NCBI GenBank assembly: GCA_964407525.1
Contig: CAYOWC010000027.1
Span: forward strand, 1-27,997
Reading direction: 5' to 3'
Source of the DNA: DUZB01 sp964407525
GTDB taxonomy: Bacteria > Desulfobacterota > DSM-4660 > Desulfatiglandales > Desulfatiglandaceae
Length of the DNA: 27,997 nt
Below the pieces are notes generated by a model. That model had not been told where the DNA came from. It did no database searches and saw nothing but the letters and a program-made list of their open reading frames with translations. The position numbers and the translations under genes were made by a program. Shown here piece by piece: positions 1 to 7,675 of the stretch. The stretch's first letter is position 1; every line of letters starts with the position of its first letter.

Positions 1-11
1 TAAACCGAATT

Positions 12-1982
12 TTGGAAAAAACAGGTCTTTCCTCAAAGGTGGTCCAGGAGGCAATAGTGGAGTTTCTGGAACACAACCCCGTCCTGTTTCAGGGATGCGC
101 CCTTGGGCCCAAGGGACGCGTGAATTTCAAACCTGCCCTGAAGAATATCTCCAGAATTGAAGAGAACAGTCGAATACGGCAAATATGTCTCATGTTTGCC
201 GCCCTGTGCACCCGAATCCTGGATCTGCACAGCGCCATGACGTCCCCCGATTCCAGTGAAAAAGTCCTGCTGGAATGCTTCCACGAAATGCAAAACACCT
301 ACAGGCGTTCCCCTTTACTCATCGAAATACTTAGAAGTCTCCCCGAAGGGTTTTTAGAAGAGGAAAGGTTAGTTCTCCTCTCCAAGGAAGAGCTTGAGAC
401 CCGGGTGCGGGGACGAACACGGGAACTGGAGAGGGCAAAAGACGATCAGGAAATCCTGCTGGAGGAATTGCGTGTCGCGGAGGCCAATCTCCGCCGGGTC
501 ATTACCAAAAATGCCGACAGTATTGTCATCGTGGATGAGAACAACCGCGTTCAGTTCGTCAACCCAGCGGCGGAGCAGCTTTTCGGACAGAAGTCGGAGG
601 AATGGCTAGGCAAGGACTTTGAATTTCCCGTCAAATCGGATGAACCTACGGAGATCGAGATTCAAGGATGCGACGATAAAATGTCCGTCGCAGAGATTCG
701 CGTGGTGGACATCGAATGGGAAGAGCAGGGTGCCCGTCTAGCCTCTGTGAGGGACATTACTGATCGAAAACAAACGGAAATGGCCTTACGGCAAAGCCGC
801 AAAGAGATTCGGAAAAGCAATGCCCGATTGAGCAAGACCCTGAGTGAACTCGAACGCACACAGGCACAAATTATTCAGGAGGAACGACTTCGCGCCCTTG
901 GTCAGTTGGTGAGCGGAGTTGCCCATGACTTCAACAATGCCCTGGCCCCTATTTTTGGTTACGTGGAACTGCTCCTGGCAATGCCTGATATCGCGAAAAA
1001 CCCGCAGAAGTTGAAAAAATATTTAGAGAATATACAGGTATCCTCCAAAGACGCCAGCAATATCGTCCATCGTCTGGTTCAATTTTATCGCAAACGGGAT
1101 GAGGTGGAATCCTTTCAGAATGTAAACCTGGTCGGATTGGTAGAGCAGACCATTGACCTTACACAACCCAAATGGAAGAACCAGGCATTGGGAAAGGGGG
1201 TGACCATTAACGTGACCACCGATCTCGAACCCGTCCCTTCTATAAAAGCGAATGAGACGGAATTGCGGGAGGCCTTGACCAATCTCATTTTCAATGCGGT
1301 GGATGCCATAGAAGACCATTTCGGGACCATCAACATTCGGGTCTACGAAGACGAAGGGTACAACGTGCTCCAGATCAGAGATAGCGGAGCAGGCATGACT
1401 GAGGAAACAAAGAGGAAGTGCCTTGAACCTTTTTACTCCACCAAGAAGGAAAAAGGTACCGGCCTTGGGCTTTCCATGGTCTACGGCACGGCCAAACGTC
1501 ATAAAGGGGTGATTGAAATAGAAAGTGAGCTTGCCAAAGGAACCACTATCAAACTCAAGATTCCGGTGCTGAAGTATGAAGCAGCGGAGGCCGGGGAGAA
1601 CATCATAGCTCCTCTGGAAAAATCCCTGAAAATCCTGGTGGTGGACGACGAACCTATAATTCGAGAACTCCTGATGGAGTGCCTGTCGTTGGACAACCAC
1701 TCCGTGGAATTGGCAAACGACGGGGTGGAAGGCCTGAAGAGTTTCAGGAGCGGAAATTTCGATCTCGTCATCACGGACCTGGCCATGCCTGAAATGAATG
1801 GTGATCAGCTTGCCTCCGCCGTGAAGAGGGAGCGTCCCGATGTCCCCATCATCATGGTGAGCGGTTTTGCCAACCTCATGGATGCGGGAACATCCTCTAC
1901 CAACGTGGATTTGGTAATCAGTAAACCGTTCACCAGAAACGACATCCGAAGAGCCATGACCGGGGTTTTTTCGGCCTCATAA
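12..1982 (+). CDS. Hybrid sensor histidine kinase/response regulator (PAS-HisKA-HATPase-REC), possibly 5' truncated
   Basis: Predicted cytoplasmic hybrid kinase that autophosphorylates on His and passes phosphate to its own receiver domain. Seen: an unassigned N-terminal region (about 1-120), a charged coiled coil (about 120-160), a PAS domain (about 160-265), the H-box VAHDFNN with H305, N-box NLIFNAVDAI (424-433), DSGAG at 457, GTGLGLS at 482, then a REC domain with D545/D546, phospho-acceptor D589 and K638. No membrane segment is visible, so the signal is probably internal. The first possible start is TTG at 12 without a clear ribosome site. The frame is open to the window edge, so the true start may lie upstream. 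Absence of an output domain suggests relay to another protein. The CvfB-like gene starts 14 bp downstream. Confidence 0.9.
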   Translation: MEKTGLSSKVVQEAIVEFLEHNPVLFQGCALGPKGRVNFKPALKNISRIEENSRIRQICLMFAALCTRILDLHSAMTSPDSSEKVLLECFHEMQNTYRRSPLLIEILRSLPEGFLEEERLVLLSKEELETRVRGRTRELERAKDDQEILLEELRVAEANLRRVITKNADSIVIVDENNRVQFVNPAAEQLFGQKSEEWLGKDFEFPVKSDEPTEIEIQGCDDKMSVAEIRVVDIEWEEQGARLASVRDITDRKQTEMALRQSRKEIRKSNARLSKTLSELERTQAQIIQEERLRALGQLVSGVAHDFNNALAPIFGYVELLLAMPDIAKNPQKLKKYLENIQVSSKDASNIVHRLVQFYRKRDEVESFQNVNLVGLVEQTIDLTQPKWKNQALGKGVTINVTTDLEPVPSIKANETELREALTNLIFNAVDAIEDHFGTINIRVYEDEGYNVLQIRDSGAGMTEETKRKCLEPFYSTKKEKGTGLGLSMVYGTAKRHKGVIEIESELAKGTTIKLKIPVLKYEAAEAGENIIAPLEKSLKILVVDDEPIIRELLMECLSLDNHSVELANDGVEGLKSFRSGNFDLVITDLAMPEMNGDQLASAVKRERPDVPIIMVSGFANLMDAGTSSTNVDLVISKPFTRNDIRRAMTGVFSAS

Positions 1983-1996
1983 AGAAGGGAGCAAAA

Positions 1997-2833
1997 ATGG
2001 CAGAGATCGGCAAGATAAATAAGCTAACAATAAAAAGAACGCGGGACTATGGCGCCCACCTGGATGGTGGTGAGTCAGGGGATATTATTCTGTCGAAAAA
2101 AGACCTCCCTGAAAAATGCCGACCAGGAGATAAAATTGACGTCTTTGTTTATACGGATGGGGAAGCACGACTGCGGGCAACCATCCGGAAACCCTATGCG
2201 ATGGTCGGTCAGTTTGCCTACTTGCGGGTGGCGGAAAATTCACCGTCGGGCGCCCACCTGGACTGGGGACTGAAAAAAGACCTACTTGTTCCAACAAAAG
2301 AACAGCACGGCAAAATGGAGGAAGACAAAACCTATGTTGTATTTGTCTTTCTTGATGAAAAAACCAACCGCATCACAGCATCTACAAAGCTGGATAAATT
2401 TCTTAATCTGCAATCACCGAACTACGATAAAGGCGAGGAAGTAGATCTTCTCATATGTGACAAAACAGGTTTAGGTTATAAGGCAATTGTCAATAATTCT
2501 CATTGGGGTACAATCTATAAAAATGAAGTGTTTCAAAAGCTTAACATAGGCCAGCAGTTAAAAGGCTACATAAAAAAAATACGAGAAGACCTCAAAATTG
2601 ATATAAGCCTGCAGCAATCAGGTTATCAAAAGGTTGATGATATTTCTCTGGGTATTCTAAAAACGATAAAAGATCTTGGCGGCAGTATCGCAGTTACAGA
2701 TAAAAGCCCACCTGAAAAGATCTACTCCCTGTTTGGAGTAAGTAAAAAAACATTCAAAAAGGCCATAGGCGCTCTCTACAAAAAAAGGCTTATCACCATC
2801 GCCACCAATGGGATCAGACTTACCAAGAAATAG
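1997..2833 (+). CDS. CvfB/YitL-like S1-domain RNA-binding protein
   Basis: The 278 aa length fits the CvfB (YitL) family of S1-fold RNA-binding proteins, which affect virulence-factor or stress gene expression in Firmicutes. Seen: an N-terminal S1-like repeat (GDIILSKKDLPEKCRPGD), a second with the phrase GAHLDWGLKKDLLVP typical of this family, a third S1-like repeat (about 145-210), and a C-terminal winged-helix segment with FGVSKKTFKKAIGALYKKRLI. The ATG follows a GGGAG ribosome site. It lies 14 bp after the kinase gene, so the two may be co-transcribed. The FAH gene overlaps or follows directly. The bacterial role in this lineage is unknown. Confidence 0.88.
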   Translation: MAEIGKINKLTIKRTRDYGAHLDGGESGDIILSKKDLPEKCRPGDKIDVFVYTDGEARLRATIRKPYAMVGQFAYLRVAENSPSGAHLDWGLKKDLLVPTKEQHGKMEEDKTYVVFVFLDEKTNRITASTKLDKFLNLQSPNYDKGEEVDLLICDKTGLGYKAIVNNSHWGTIYKNEVFQKLNIGQQLKGYIKKIREDLKIDISLQQSGYQKVDDISLGILKTIKDLGGSIAVTDKSPPEKIYSLFGVSKKTFKKAIGALYKKRLITIATNGIRLTKK

Positions 2834-2858
2834 GTTTCGGAAAAGGGCGGAAAATATT

Positions 2859-3470
2859 TTGGAAACAATCATTGTTGAAAACAGATATGTAACGCCATCA
2901 AAAATCATTTGTGTTGGCAGGAATTATGTTCAGCATATTGAGGAATTGGGAAACGAAATCCCAGATGATATGGTGGTCTTTTTGAAACCGAACTCGGCAA
3001 TATCGGAAGAACTTCACTCCTTTCATCAAGAAGACCTTCATTTCGAAGGTGAATTGTCTTTCCTATTCGAAAATGATGGGTTTTCAGCCGTTGGCTTTGG
3101 CCTTGACATCACCAAGAGAAAACTCCAAAGCAAATTGAAATCCAAAGGACTTCCGTGGGAGCGTGCGAAAGCTTTTGATGGTTCTGCTCTATTCAGTCCA
3201 TTTGTCGAGATTTCCAATATCAGCCAAAATTTATCCTTTGACTTGGATATTAATGGAAAAAATATCCAAGTCGGCAACGTCGATTTAATGATATATAAGC
3301 CGGAAGACATATTAGCTGAAATATTGACATTTATGAGTTTGAGTGATGGTGATATTGTCATGACAGGTACGCCTGCAGGGGTAGGCCCTATAAACCCGGG
3401 ACAGGTTTTTGCTGGGAGAGTAAAAGACAATGATGTAATCGTTACAAGCGCGGAGTGGCTTTCAAAATAA
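2859..3470 (+). CDS. Fumarylacetoacetate hydrolase (FAH) family protein
   Basis: FAH-fold, metal-dependent C-C hydrolase, decarboxylase or tautomerase of the FAHD1/YcgM type. Substrates in this family include acylpyruvates and oxaloacetate; the exact one cannot be read here. Seen: KIICVGRNYVQH at the N terminus, metal-site motif HFEGEL (E63, E65), GLDITKR with D83, the FDGSALFSPFV loop and the C-terminal VMTGTPAGVGP signature. Length of about 203 aa is normal. The start is uncertain. I prefer TTG at 2859, 8 bp after GGGCGG, because it gives a family-like N terminus. An ATG at 2808 inside the preceding gene would add 17 residues and has no ribosome site. Confidence 0.88.
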   Translation: METIIVENRYVTPSKIICVGRNYVQHIEELGNEIPDDMVVFLKPNSAISEELHSFHQEDLHFEGELSFLFENDGFSAVGFGLDITKRKLQSKLKSKGLPWERAKAFDGSALFSPFVEISNISQNLSFDLDINGKNIQVGNVDLMIYKPEDILAEILTFMSLSDGDIVMTGTPAGVGPINPGQVFAGRVKDNDVIVTSAEWLSK

Positions 3471-3480
3471 TTGTTCTAAG

Positions 3481-3508
3481 TAACGAATGACAAGTGATAA
3501 GCGACGAG
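3481..3508. repeat. Degenerate heptanucleotide tandem repeat
   Basis: Four consecutive 7-nt units (TAACGAA, TGACAAG, TGATAAG, CGACGAG) lie just after the FAH stop codon. A similar 7-nt array sits at the end of the epimerase gene near 26307, so this may be a genome-wide intergenic repeat class. Confidence 0.5.
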
Positions 3509-3536
3509 TAGTCCGTAGTTGAAAAGAGGCTCGAAC

Positions 3537-3561
3537 AAGCGGAATTTTGAAAATGCCGCTT
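3537..3561. repeat. 25-nt inverted repeat between FAH and vapB
   Basis: AAGCGG and CCGCTT arms continue inward with ATTTT/AAAAT and one mismatch, around a single central G. It lies between the FAH stop and vapB. It could act as a terminator hairpin for the upstream operon, although no T-tract follows, or as part of the vapBC control region. Confidence 0.45.
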
Positions 3562-3567
3562 GATGTC

Positions 3568-3583
3568 ACACAATAAAATGTGT
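3568..3583. promoter_or_regulatory. Candidate vapBC operator (ACACA-N6-TGTGT)
   Basis: Inverted repeat with 5-bp arms, about 35 bp before the vapB start. VapB antitoxins usually repress their own operon by binding such palindromes. The assignment is inferred from position only. Confidence 0.35.
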
Positions 3584-3617
3584 AGGCTTATGTGTGGCCT
3601 CAAAGGAGGTGCTTTTC

Positions 3618-3818
3618 ATGGCGACAAATCTACAGATAGATGACAAACTCATCTTAAAAGCAGTCAGACTCGGCGGGCACAAGACTAAGAAGGCCGCTGT
3701 TTCAACGGCAATCATTCAATATATACAGCATTTGGAGCAAGAAAAGATTCTCTCGATGTTCGGCACAGTGGAATACGATCCGGAATATGATTACAAAAAG
3801 CAGAGACATCAATCATGA
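3618..3818 (+). CDS. vapB: VapB-type antitoxin
   Basis: Small 66 aa antitoxin with an N-terminal ribbon-helix-helix DNA-binding part (MATNLQIDDKLILKAVRLGG, then KKAAVSTAIIQYIQ). Its C-terminal tail GTVEYDPEYDYKKQR is of the kind that wraps the VapC active site in VapBC complexes. The start at 3618 is supported by AAAGGAGGT directly upstream; a GTG at 3594 would absorb that ribosome site into the coding region. The stop overlaps the ATG of the toxin gene by 4 bp, the usual vapBC arrangement. It is expected to repress its own promoter together with VapC. Confidence 0.88.
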   Translation: MATNLQIDDKLILKAVRLGGHKTKKAAVSTAIIQYIQHLEQEKILSMFGTVEYDPEYDYKKQRHQS

Positions 3819-4228
3819 AAGTGATTGTGGACACGAGCGTCTGGTCCCTGGCTTTAAGGCGCGACAAACAGAGTGCTTTTGGTCCCGTTGAAGAGCTCAG
3901 ACACATAATCCGCGACCATCGTGTCCAAATGATCGGCCCCATACGCCAGGAAATCTTATCGGGTATTCGCAATGAATCCCAGTTTAAGAAGCTCCAGAAA
4001 CATCTTGAAAGCTTTCCTGATTTTCCAATTCTTACCGAAGATTATGTTACTGCGGCGAAATTCTTCAATCGCTGCCGCTCGAAAGGAATACAGGGATCAA
4101 ATACCGATTTTTTAATTTGTGCTGTGGCTGCCAGGAACAGTTTCTCAATATACACGACGGACAAAGATTTCGAATTGTTTTCAAGGCACATACACATTAT
4201 TCTCCATAAGGCTGAATCACTTCACTGA
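3815..4228 (+). CDS. vapC: VapC-type PIN-domain ribonuclease toxin
   Basis: PIN-domain endoribonuclease of 137 aa. The acidic catalytic set is intact: D6 in VDTSVWSLAL, E46 in PIRQEILSG, D98 in SNTDFLICAVAA and D116 in YTTDKDF. VapC toxins cut tRNA or rRNA when the antitoxin is degraded; the target here is unknown. Translation is coupled to vapB through a 4-bp overlap. All catalytic residues are present, so the pair is probably functional. The setting between housekeeping genes suggests a small stable insertion. Confidence 0.92.
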   Translation: MKVIVDTSVWSLALRRDKQSAFGPVEELRHIIRDHRVQMIGPIRQEILSGIRNESQFKKLQKHLESFPDFPILTEDYVTAAKFFNRCRSKGIQGSNTDFLICAVAARNSFSIYTTDKDFELFSRHIHIILHKAESLH

Positions 4229-4310
4229 GGTGAAGACTGATTGGGCATAGCGGAAGCTTTCTGCCACCGATGGTTTAAACATTAACCCAGAATTGAAAGG
4301 AAGAAAATCG

Positions 4311-4655
4311 ATGAGCGAAAAAAAACATCTCTATGTATTGTGGACGAACGATAACCCCATTACCGCGGAAAAAATGGTGTTCATGTATACGATAAACGCT
4401 CTCCTTCGCGGTTGGTGGGAAAATGTCACACTGATTGTCTGGGGTGCGACAACTAAATTGGTGAGTGAAGATGAAAACATTCAAGAACTGGTTAAAGACG
4501 CTTTAAAAGCAGGGGTTCATATCACCGCATGCAAGGCTTGTGCAGATCAATTAGGCGTAACGGAAACCTTAGAAAAATTGAACATTGAAGTCAAGTATTG
4601 GGGAATTCCACTAACCGAGATTCTAAAAGACGATGAAAAACTCCTAACAATATAG
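4311..4655 (+). CDS. DsrE-family (DsrE/DsrF-like) protein
   Basis: 114 aa protein with the DsrE-like fold, similar to small sulfur-handling proteins of sulfur-oxidising and sulfate-reducing bacteria. Seen: an N-terminal strand LYVLWTNDN, then helix AEKMVFMYTINALLRGWW, strand NVTLIVWGA, and a CKAC pair (C74, C77) where DsrE/TusD-type proteins carry a reactive cysteine, followed by YWGIPLTEIL. The start at 4311 is preceded by AAAGGAAG. An upstream TTG at 4295-frame would swallow that site. Sulfur transfer is inferred from family only. It faces the UPF0371 gene tail-to-tail. Confidence 0.82.
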   Translation: MSEKKHLYVLWTNDNPITAEKMVFMYTINALLRGWWENVTLIVWGATTKLVSEDENIQELVKDALKAGVHITACKACADQLGVTETLEKLNIEVKYWGIPLTEILKDDEKLLTI

Positions 4656-4661
4656 TGTATT

Positions 4662-6179
4662 TCAGGAAATAAACAGATCCTTGGTGGAGAAATTCGGATC
4701 ACTGGTCAAATTGACCCCGAGCCGCCGTAGGCCTGCCTCGTCTCCGGGCGTGGGCATATGCGTCATATGGACCTCACAGCCCCGGAGTTCGTTGAGTTTT
4801 TCCATAGCAATTTGGGCCGCGGAATTCGTGGTGGCACTAACACTGAGAGCAATAAGGGTTTCCAGCAAGTCCAGGCTGAGGGTCTTTTCGTTGAGGATTT
4901 CGGTCTTGAGATTCCTCACCGATTCGATAATATAGGGCGGCAGCAGTTTGATCTTTTCCGGAATTCCTGCCAAATGCTTGACGGCATGGAGAATGAGGCT
5001 GGACGCCGCGTGAAGACGGGGCGAGTTGCTTCCGGTGACAATGGTACCGTCCTTAAGGGCAATAGCCGCTCCACAATAGATCCCCTCACTGCCCTTATCT
5101 CTATCCTGGGCGTCCAGAGAGGCCGCCCGCGCCGGCTCAACCACATCGCGATATTTCAGTTCAAGACCGAAATCCTTAATGAGGAGTTCCACCCTCTGAA
5201 CAGTTCCCCAATCCGTCAATCCCATGGCATATTCACATCGATACCGAAAATAACGCCGGATAGTTTCCTGCTTGGACGCCTCTTTCGTCATCTCTTCGTC
5301 CGTTATGGCAAATCCTACCCGATTGACACCCATGTCCGTAGGAGACATGTAGGGGGATTCGCCACCTCTGATTTTCTTCAGGATTCTCTTGACAATGGGA
5401 AAGACCTCCACGTCACGATTGTAGTTCACCGACTTTTTGTCATAAGCTTCGAGATGAAAGGGGTCAATTAAATTGAAATCCCCGATGTCCGCGGTCGCCG
5501 CTTCATAGGCCACATTGACGGGATGTTTCAGAGGCAGGTTCCAGATGGGGAAGGTCTCAAACTTGGCATATCCCGCCGCAATTCCCCGTTTATGTTCATG
5601 GTATACCTGGGAGAGACAGGTAGCCAATTTGCCGCTTCCAGGCCCGGGGCCTGTGACCACTACCAATGGTTTTTCCGTTTCAATATATTCGTTGGCCCCG
5701 TACCCCTCATCGCTGACGATGAGATCCACATCGGTAGGATATCCCTTGGTAAACTGGTGGGTATAGACCTTTATTTTTCTTCTCTCCAGCTTGGTCTTGA
5801 ATTGCTGCGCCGAAGGCTGGTTCTCAAAACGGGTAATAACCACGGCCAGGACCGTGACCCCCCATTCCCTTAGATCATCAATCAGCTTGAGGGCATCCGA
5901 ATCATAGGTGATGCCAAAATCAGCCCTCATTTTTTTCCTTTCAATATCACCCGCATAGATACAGAGTAAAATATCGGCCTTGTCTTTTAACTCCTGAAGG
6001 AGCCGCATTTTGATGTTGGGGTCATATCCCGGCAGAACCCTGGAAGCGTGGTAATCGAACAGAAGCTTGCCGCCAAATTCAAGGTAGAGCTTGTCGTCAA
6101 AATTCTTCACCCGATCCAGAATTTCCGCGGTCTGTTCTTTCATATACTTCTCGTTATCAAATGCAATGCCTGGCGCCAT
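4662..6179 (-). CDS. UPF0371 / DUF1846 family protein
   Basis: 505 aa member of UPF0371 (DUF1846), a conserved family of unknown function with solved structures. Seen: N-terminal phrase FDNEKYMKEQTAEILDRV, the family signature LYLEFGGKLLFDYHASRVLPGYDP, VVVTGPGPGSGKLATCLSQVYHEH with a P-loop-like glycine-rich turn (about 190-205), and SPTDMGVNRVGFAI. A TTG nine codons upstream (6206) is possible. The ATG at 6179 follows GGAAGGGG and matches the usual family N terminus, so I chose it. The P-loop-like stretch suggests nucleotide binding, but this is inference. It ends 6 bp from the convergent DsrE-like gene. Confidence 0.93.
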   Translation of the reverse strand: MAPGIAFDNEKYMKEQTAEILDRVKNFDDKLYLEFGGKLLFDYHASRVLPGYDPNIKMRLLQELKDKADILLCIYAGDIERKKMRADFGITYDSDALKLIDDLREWGVTVLAVVITRFENQPSAQQFKTKLERRKIKVYTHQFTKGYPTDVDLIVSDEGYGANEYIETEKPLVVVTGPGPGSGKLATCLSQVYHEHKRGIAAGYAKFETFPIWNLPLKHPVNVAYEAATADIGDFNLIDPFHLEAYDKKSVNYNRDVEVFPIVKRILKKIRGGESPYMSPTDMGVNRVGFAITDEEMTKEASKQETIRRYFRYRCEYAMGLTDWGTVQRVELLIKDFGLELKYRDVVEPARAASLDAQDRDKGSEGIYCGAAIALKDGTIVTGSNSPRLHAASSLILHAVKHLAGIPEKIKLLPPYIIESVRNLKTEILNEKTLSLDLLETLIALSVSATTNSAAQIAMEKLNELRGCEVHMTHMPTPGDEAGLRRLGVNLTSDPNFSTKDLFIS

Positions 6180-6417
6180 AGTCCCCTTCCCTGTCTTTTG
6201 GATCAATATTTAGATGCTTGGTAGAACATGAATTTGATAAAATCAATAATCATCCGAACCCTGTCTCCAATTACACCAAGGGCGGACCGGGGTCAAGCCT
6301 GTTCTTGAATCACTTAACGAGACCTGAATACGCGGATTTCTCTTGAAAGATTGGTCATTGGGGTCTAAAATTTGGTAATTTTTTAAAAAGGCTTGAAAAC
6401 AAAGAGGAAAAGAAACG

Positions 6418-6522
6418 ATGGCAAAATGTGGTTTATGTTCAAAAAAGAAGGGAAAACGATTCTGTGCCCCATTGGACAAAATCACTAAGAACAATCTCAG
6501 CACATTTGTTCCAGAAGATTAG
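6418..6522 (+). CDS. Small cysteine-motif protein, possibly the 5' fragment of a longer gene
   Basis: A 34-codon ORF beginning MAKCGLCSKKKGKRFC and ending after VPED, preceded by AGAGGAAAAG. The CxxC plus a third Cys resembles the start of small zinc-binding proteins that continue with further Cys pairs. Here the similarity stops after about residue 22, so the gene may be truncated at the accessory-region edge. Identification is from memory of the pattern only. Confidence 0.35.
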   Translation: MAKCGLCSKKKGKRFCAPLDKITKNNLSTFVPED

Positions 6523-6679
6523 ATTGTAGAGAAAAAAAGGGACAGGCCGATAGTTCACTCTGATGGGGTACATGGCATAAGAGTCTTTGGCGTAGGGTCC
6601 TGTTGGGCATGTCGAGGGTTCTCGGCAACGGATATGAAGCGTTCGGACGCAGTAGGGAGAATGGGGAAACAGAGAAGAT

Positions 6680-6734
6680 GCTTGTCCACAACATTGGAAC
6701 AGTGCCTGCCAAAATTTGGAGGTTGCCCTTCATT
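6680..6734. repeat. Direct repeat, copy 1
   Basis: Begins GCTTGTCCACAACATTGGAA and continues through CCAAAATTTGGAGG to CCCTTCATT. The second copy, with the same order and a 4-nt insertion, is at 9749-9807. This copy ends 29 bp before fic. Confidence 0.85.
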
Positions 6735-6763
6735 CCATATCTGTCCGTGAGAAGGGGTTATAA

Positions 6764-7411
6764 ATGAAGAAACAGGGTCGATATTCCACATCCGGTCTAA
6801 CTGAAGGTCACAATGCAGGATCGAACGGACAGGTACTGAAAAATCTCATGGGTATCACTACGCGGGAGGAAATCGATCGTGTCGAAACGGAATTGCTCTT
6901 TGAGGTATCGGACCAGATGCTGGATGAACTCGGCCGGGAAAAACAATTTACATGTGAAGATCTCTGTCGGATGCACAGGAGGTGGTTGGGGTCGCTCTAT
7001 GAATGGGCCGGCAGCTATCGTCGAGTAATGATGAGCAAAGGGGGCCTTATGTTTGCCGCCCCTGTCCACATCCCCAATTTAATGATTGAATTTGAAAAAG
7101 AAATTGTTCAAAAATACACCCCGTGCATTTTTGATTCAAGGCAGGAAGTGATTTTTGCCCTGGCCATTGTCCATACCGAACTTATTCTTATCCATCCATT
7201 TCGCGAGGGAAACGGCAGAATATCCCGCCTGTTAGCGACACTGATGGCTTTGCAGGCAGATCTGCCACCGCTTGATTTCAGCTGTTTTGCAGATGCACGG
7301 CAGGAGGAATATTTCGCGGCTGTACGGTATGGACTGGATCGAAATTATGCGCCCATGGAAAAAGTCTTTACGAGTGTCGTTGCCCACTCTTTGCAATCTT
7401 ATGACTCATAG
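6764..7411 (+). CDS. Fic/DOC-family protein adenylyltransferase-like protein
   Basis: 215 aa Fic-domain protein. Fic enzymes usually transfer AMP from ATP to a hydroxyl side chain of a target protein. The catalytic loop HPFREGNGRISR is complete (H144, E148, N150, R152). The preceding flap region (RVMMSKGGLMFAAPVHIP) and the helical start NGQVLKNLMGITTREEIDRVE resemble stand-alone bacterial Fic toxins. AAGGGG lies before the ATG. A minus-strand ORF with an S-x3-E-G motif overlaps its last 44 bp and is a candidate inhibitor. An N-terminal SGLTEG (10-15) also fits the loose inhibitory pattern, so self-inhibition cannot be excluded. Confidence 0.92.
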   Translation: MKKQGRYSTSGLTEGHNAGSNGQVLKNLMGITTREEIDRVETELLFEVSDQMLDELGREKQFTCEDLCRMHRRWLGSLYEWAGSYRRVMMSKGGLMFAAPVHIPNLMIEFEKEIVQKYTPCIFDSRQEVIFALAIVHTELILIHPFREGNGRISRLLATLMALQADLPPLDFSCFADARQEEYFAAVRYGLDRNYAPMEKVFTSVVAHSLQSYDS

Positions 7412-7568
7412 TCTGCTTGGCTTTTCTCGACAGATATTCGTTTAGAAAGCCCTCTGCCGCGATTCCCTCAATGGCCGAAGACGAACAGACGGACATAAAC
7501 AAACTGACTTTCCGTTTGGCCTTATCTCGCAAGTAGGGATTTGTTTCGCTGACACGTTTATGTTCCAT
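7368..7568 (-). CDS. Small protein with Fic-inhibitory-type S-x3-E-G motif; candidate Fic antitoxin
   Basis: 66 aa basic protein. Residues NPYLRD (10-15) precede a helix-like stretch ending SSSAIEGI (29-36), which satisfies the [S/T]xxxE[G/N] inhibitory-helix consensus of Fic regulation; E34 would be the inhibitory glutamate. Class I Fic systems such as VbhA/VbhT carry this motif on a separate small antitoxin. The gene overlaps fic tail-to-tail by 44 bp, unlike the usual co-directional order. A TATAAT sits 6 bp before the ATG with no ribosome site, suggesting a leaderless transcript. Function is inferred from motif and position; it could instead serve another partner or be an unrelated small ORF. 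Confidence 0.6.
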   Translation of the reverse strand: MEHKRVSETNPYLRDKAKRKVSLFMSVCSSSAIEGIAAEGFLNEYLSRKAKQTMSHKIAKSGQRHS

Positions 7569-7605
7569 AAGACTATTATAGCATGATCCCGTGGGATTTT
7601 CACAA
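7569..7605 (-). promoter_or_regulatory. Promoter with operator-like palindrome before the small antitoxin ORF
   Basis: Minus-strand TATAAT (7575-7580) and a weak TTGTGA -35 (7600-7605, 19 bp spacing). Between them lies the palindrome ATCCC-GT-GGGAT (7586-7597). The -10 ends 6 bp before the ATG, so transcription would begin at or next to the start codon. Confidence 0.5.
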
Positions 7606-7675
7606 ATTATTCAAGCAAAAACGGGCGGCTGTTTTTCTCCAAAAAATGAGAAAAATTCCCGTCAGCCATATGAAA

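Larger units (their letters stand above)
6180..6763. other. Intergenic stretch at the left edge of the accessory region
   Basis: About 580 bp between UPF0371 and fic. It holds one short cysteine-containing ORF (6418-6522) and the first copy of a 55-59 bp repeat (6680-6734). Longer ORFs on the minus strand here have no recognisable composition or motif. No clear promoter was found for fic, but GAGAAGGGG precedes its ATG. Confidence 0.5.

Noticed and set aside
1023..1700. 225 aa open frame opposite the histidine kinase
   Set aside because: Antisense to the catalytic core of the kinase with biased composition and no start signal.
3471..3617. CRISPR-like repeats in the intergenic region
   Set aside because: The repeats are 7-nt and degenerate with no spacers; no CRISPR array or cas gene was seen in the window.
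4758..5471. 237 aa open frame on the plus strand opposite the UPF0371 gene
   Set aside because: The minus strand encodes a clear full-length UPF0371 protein here; the plus frame has no recognisable domain.
6243..6791. Three minus-strand open frames upstream of fic
   Set aside because: No ribosome sites, odd composition, mutually overlapping, and no recognisable motif; treated as noncoding.
6791..6808. SGLTEG near the Fic N terminus as a built-in inhibitory helix
   Set aside because: It fits the loose S-x3-E-G pattern, but lies in a Gly-rich, probably disordered stretch, and the SSAIEG of the convergent ORF is a better match. Kept only as an alternative.
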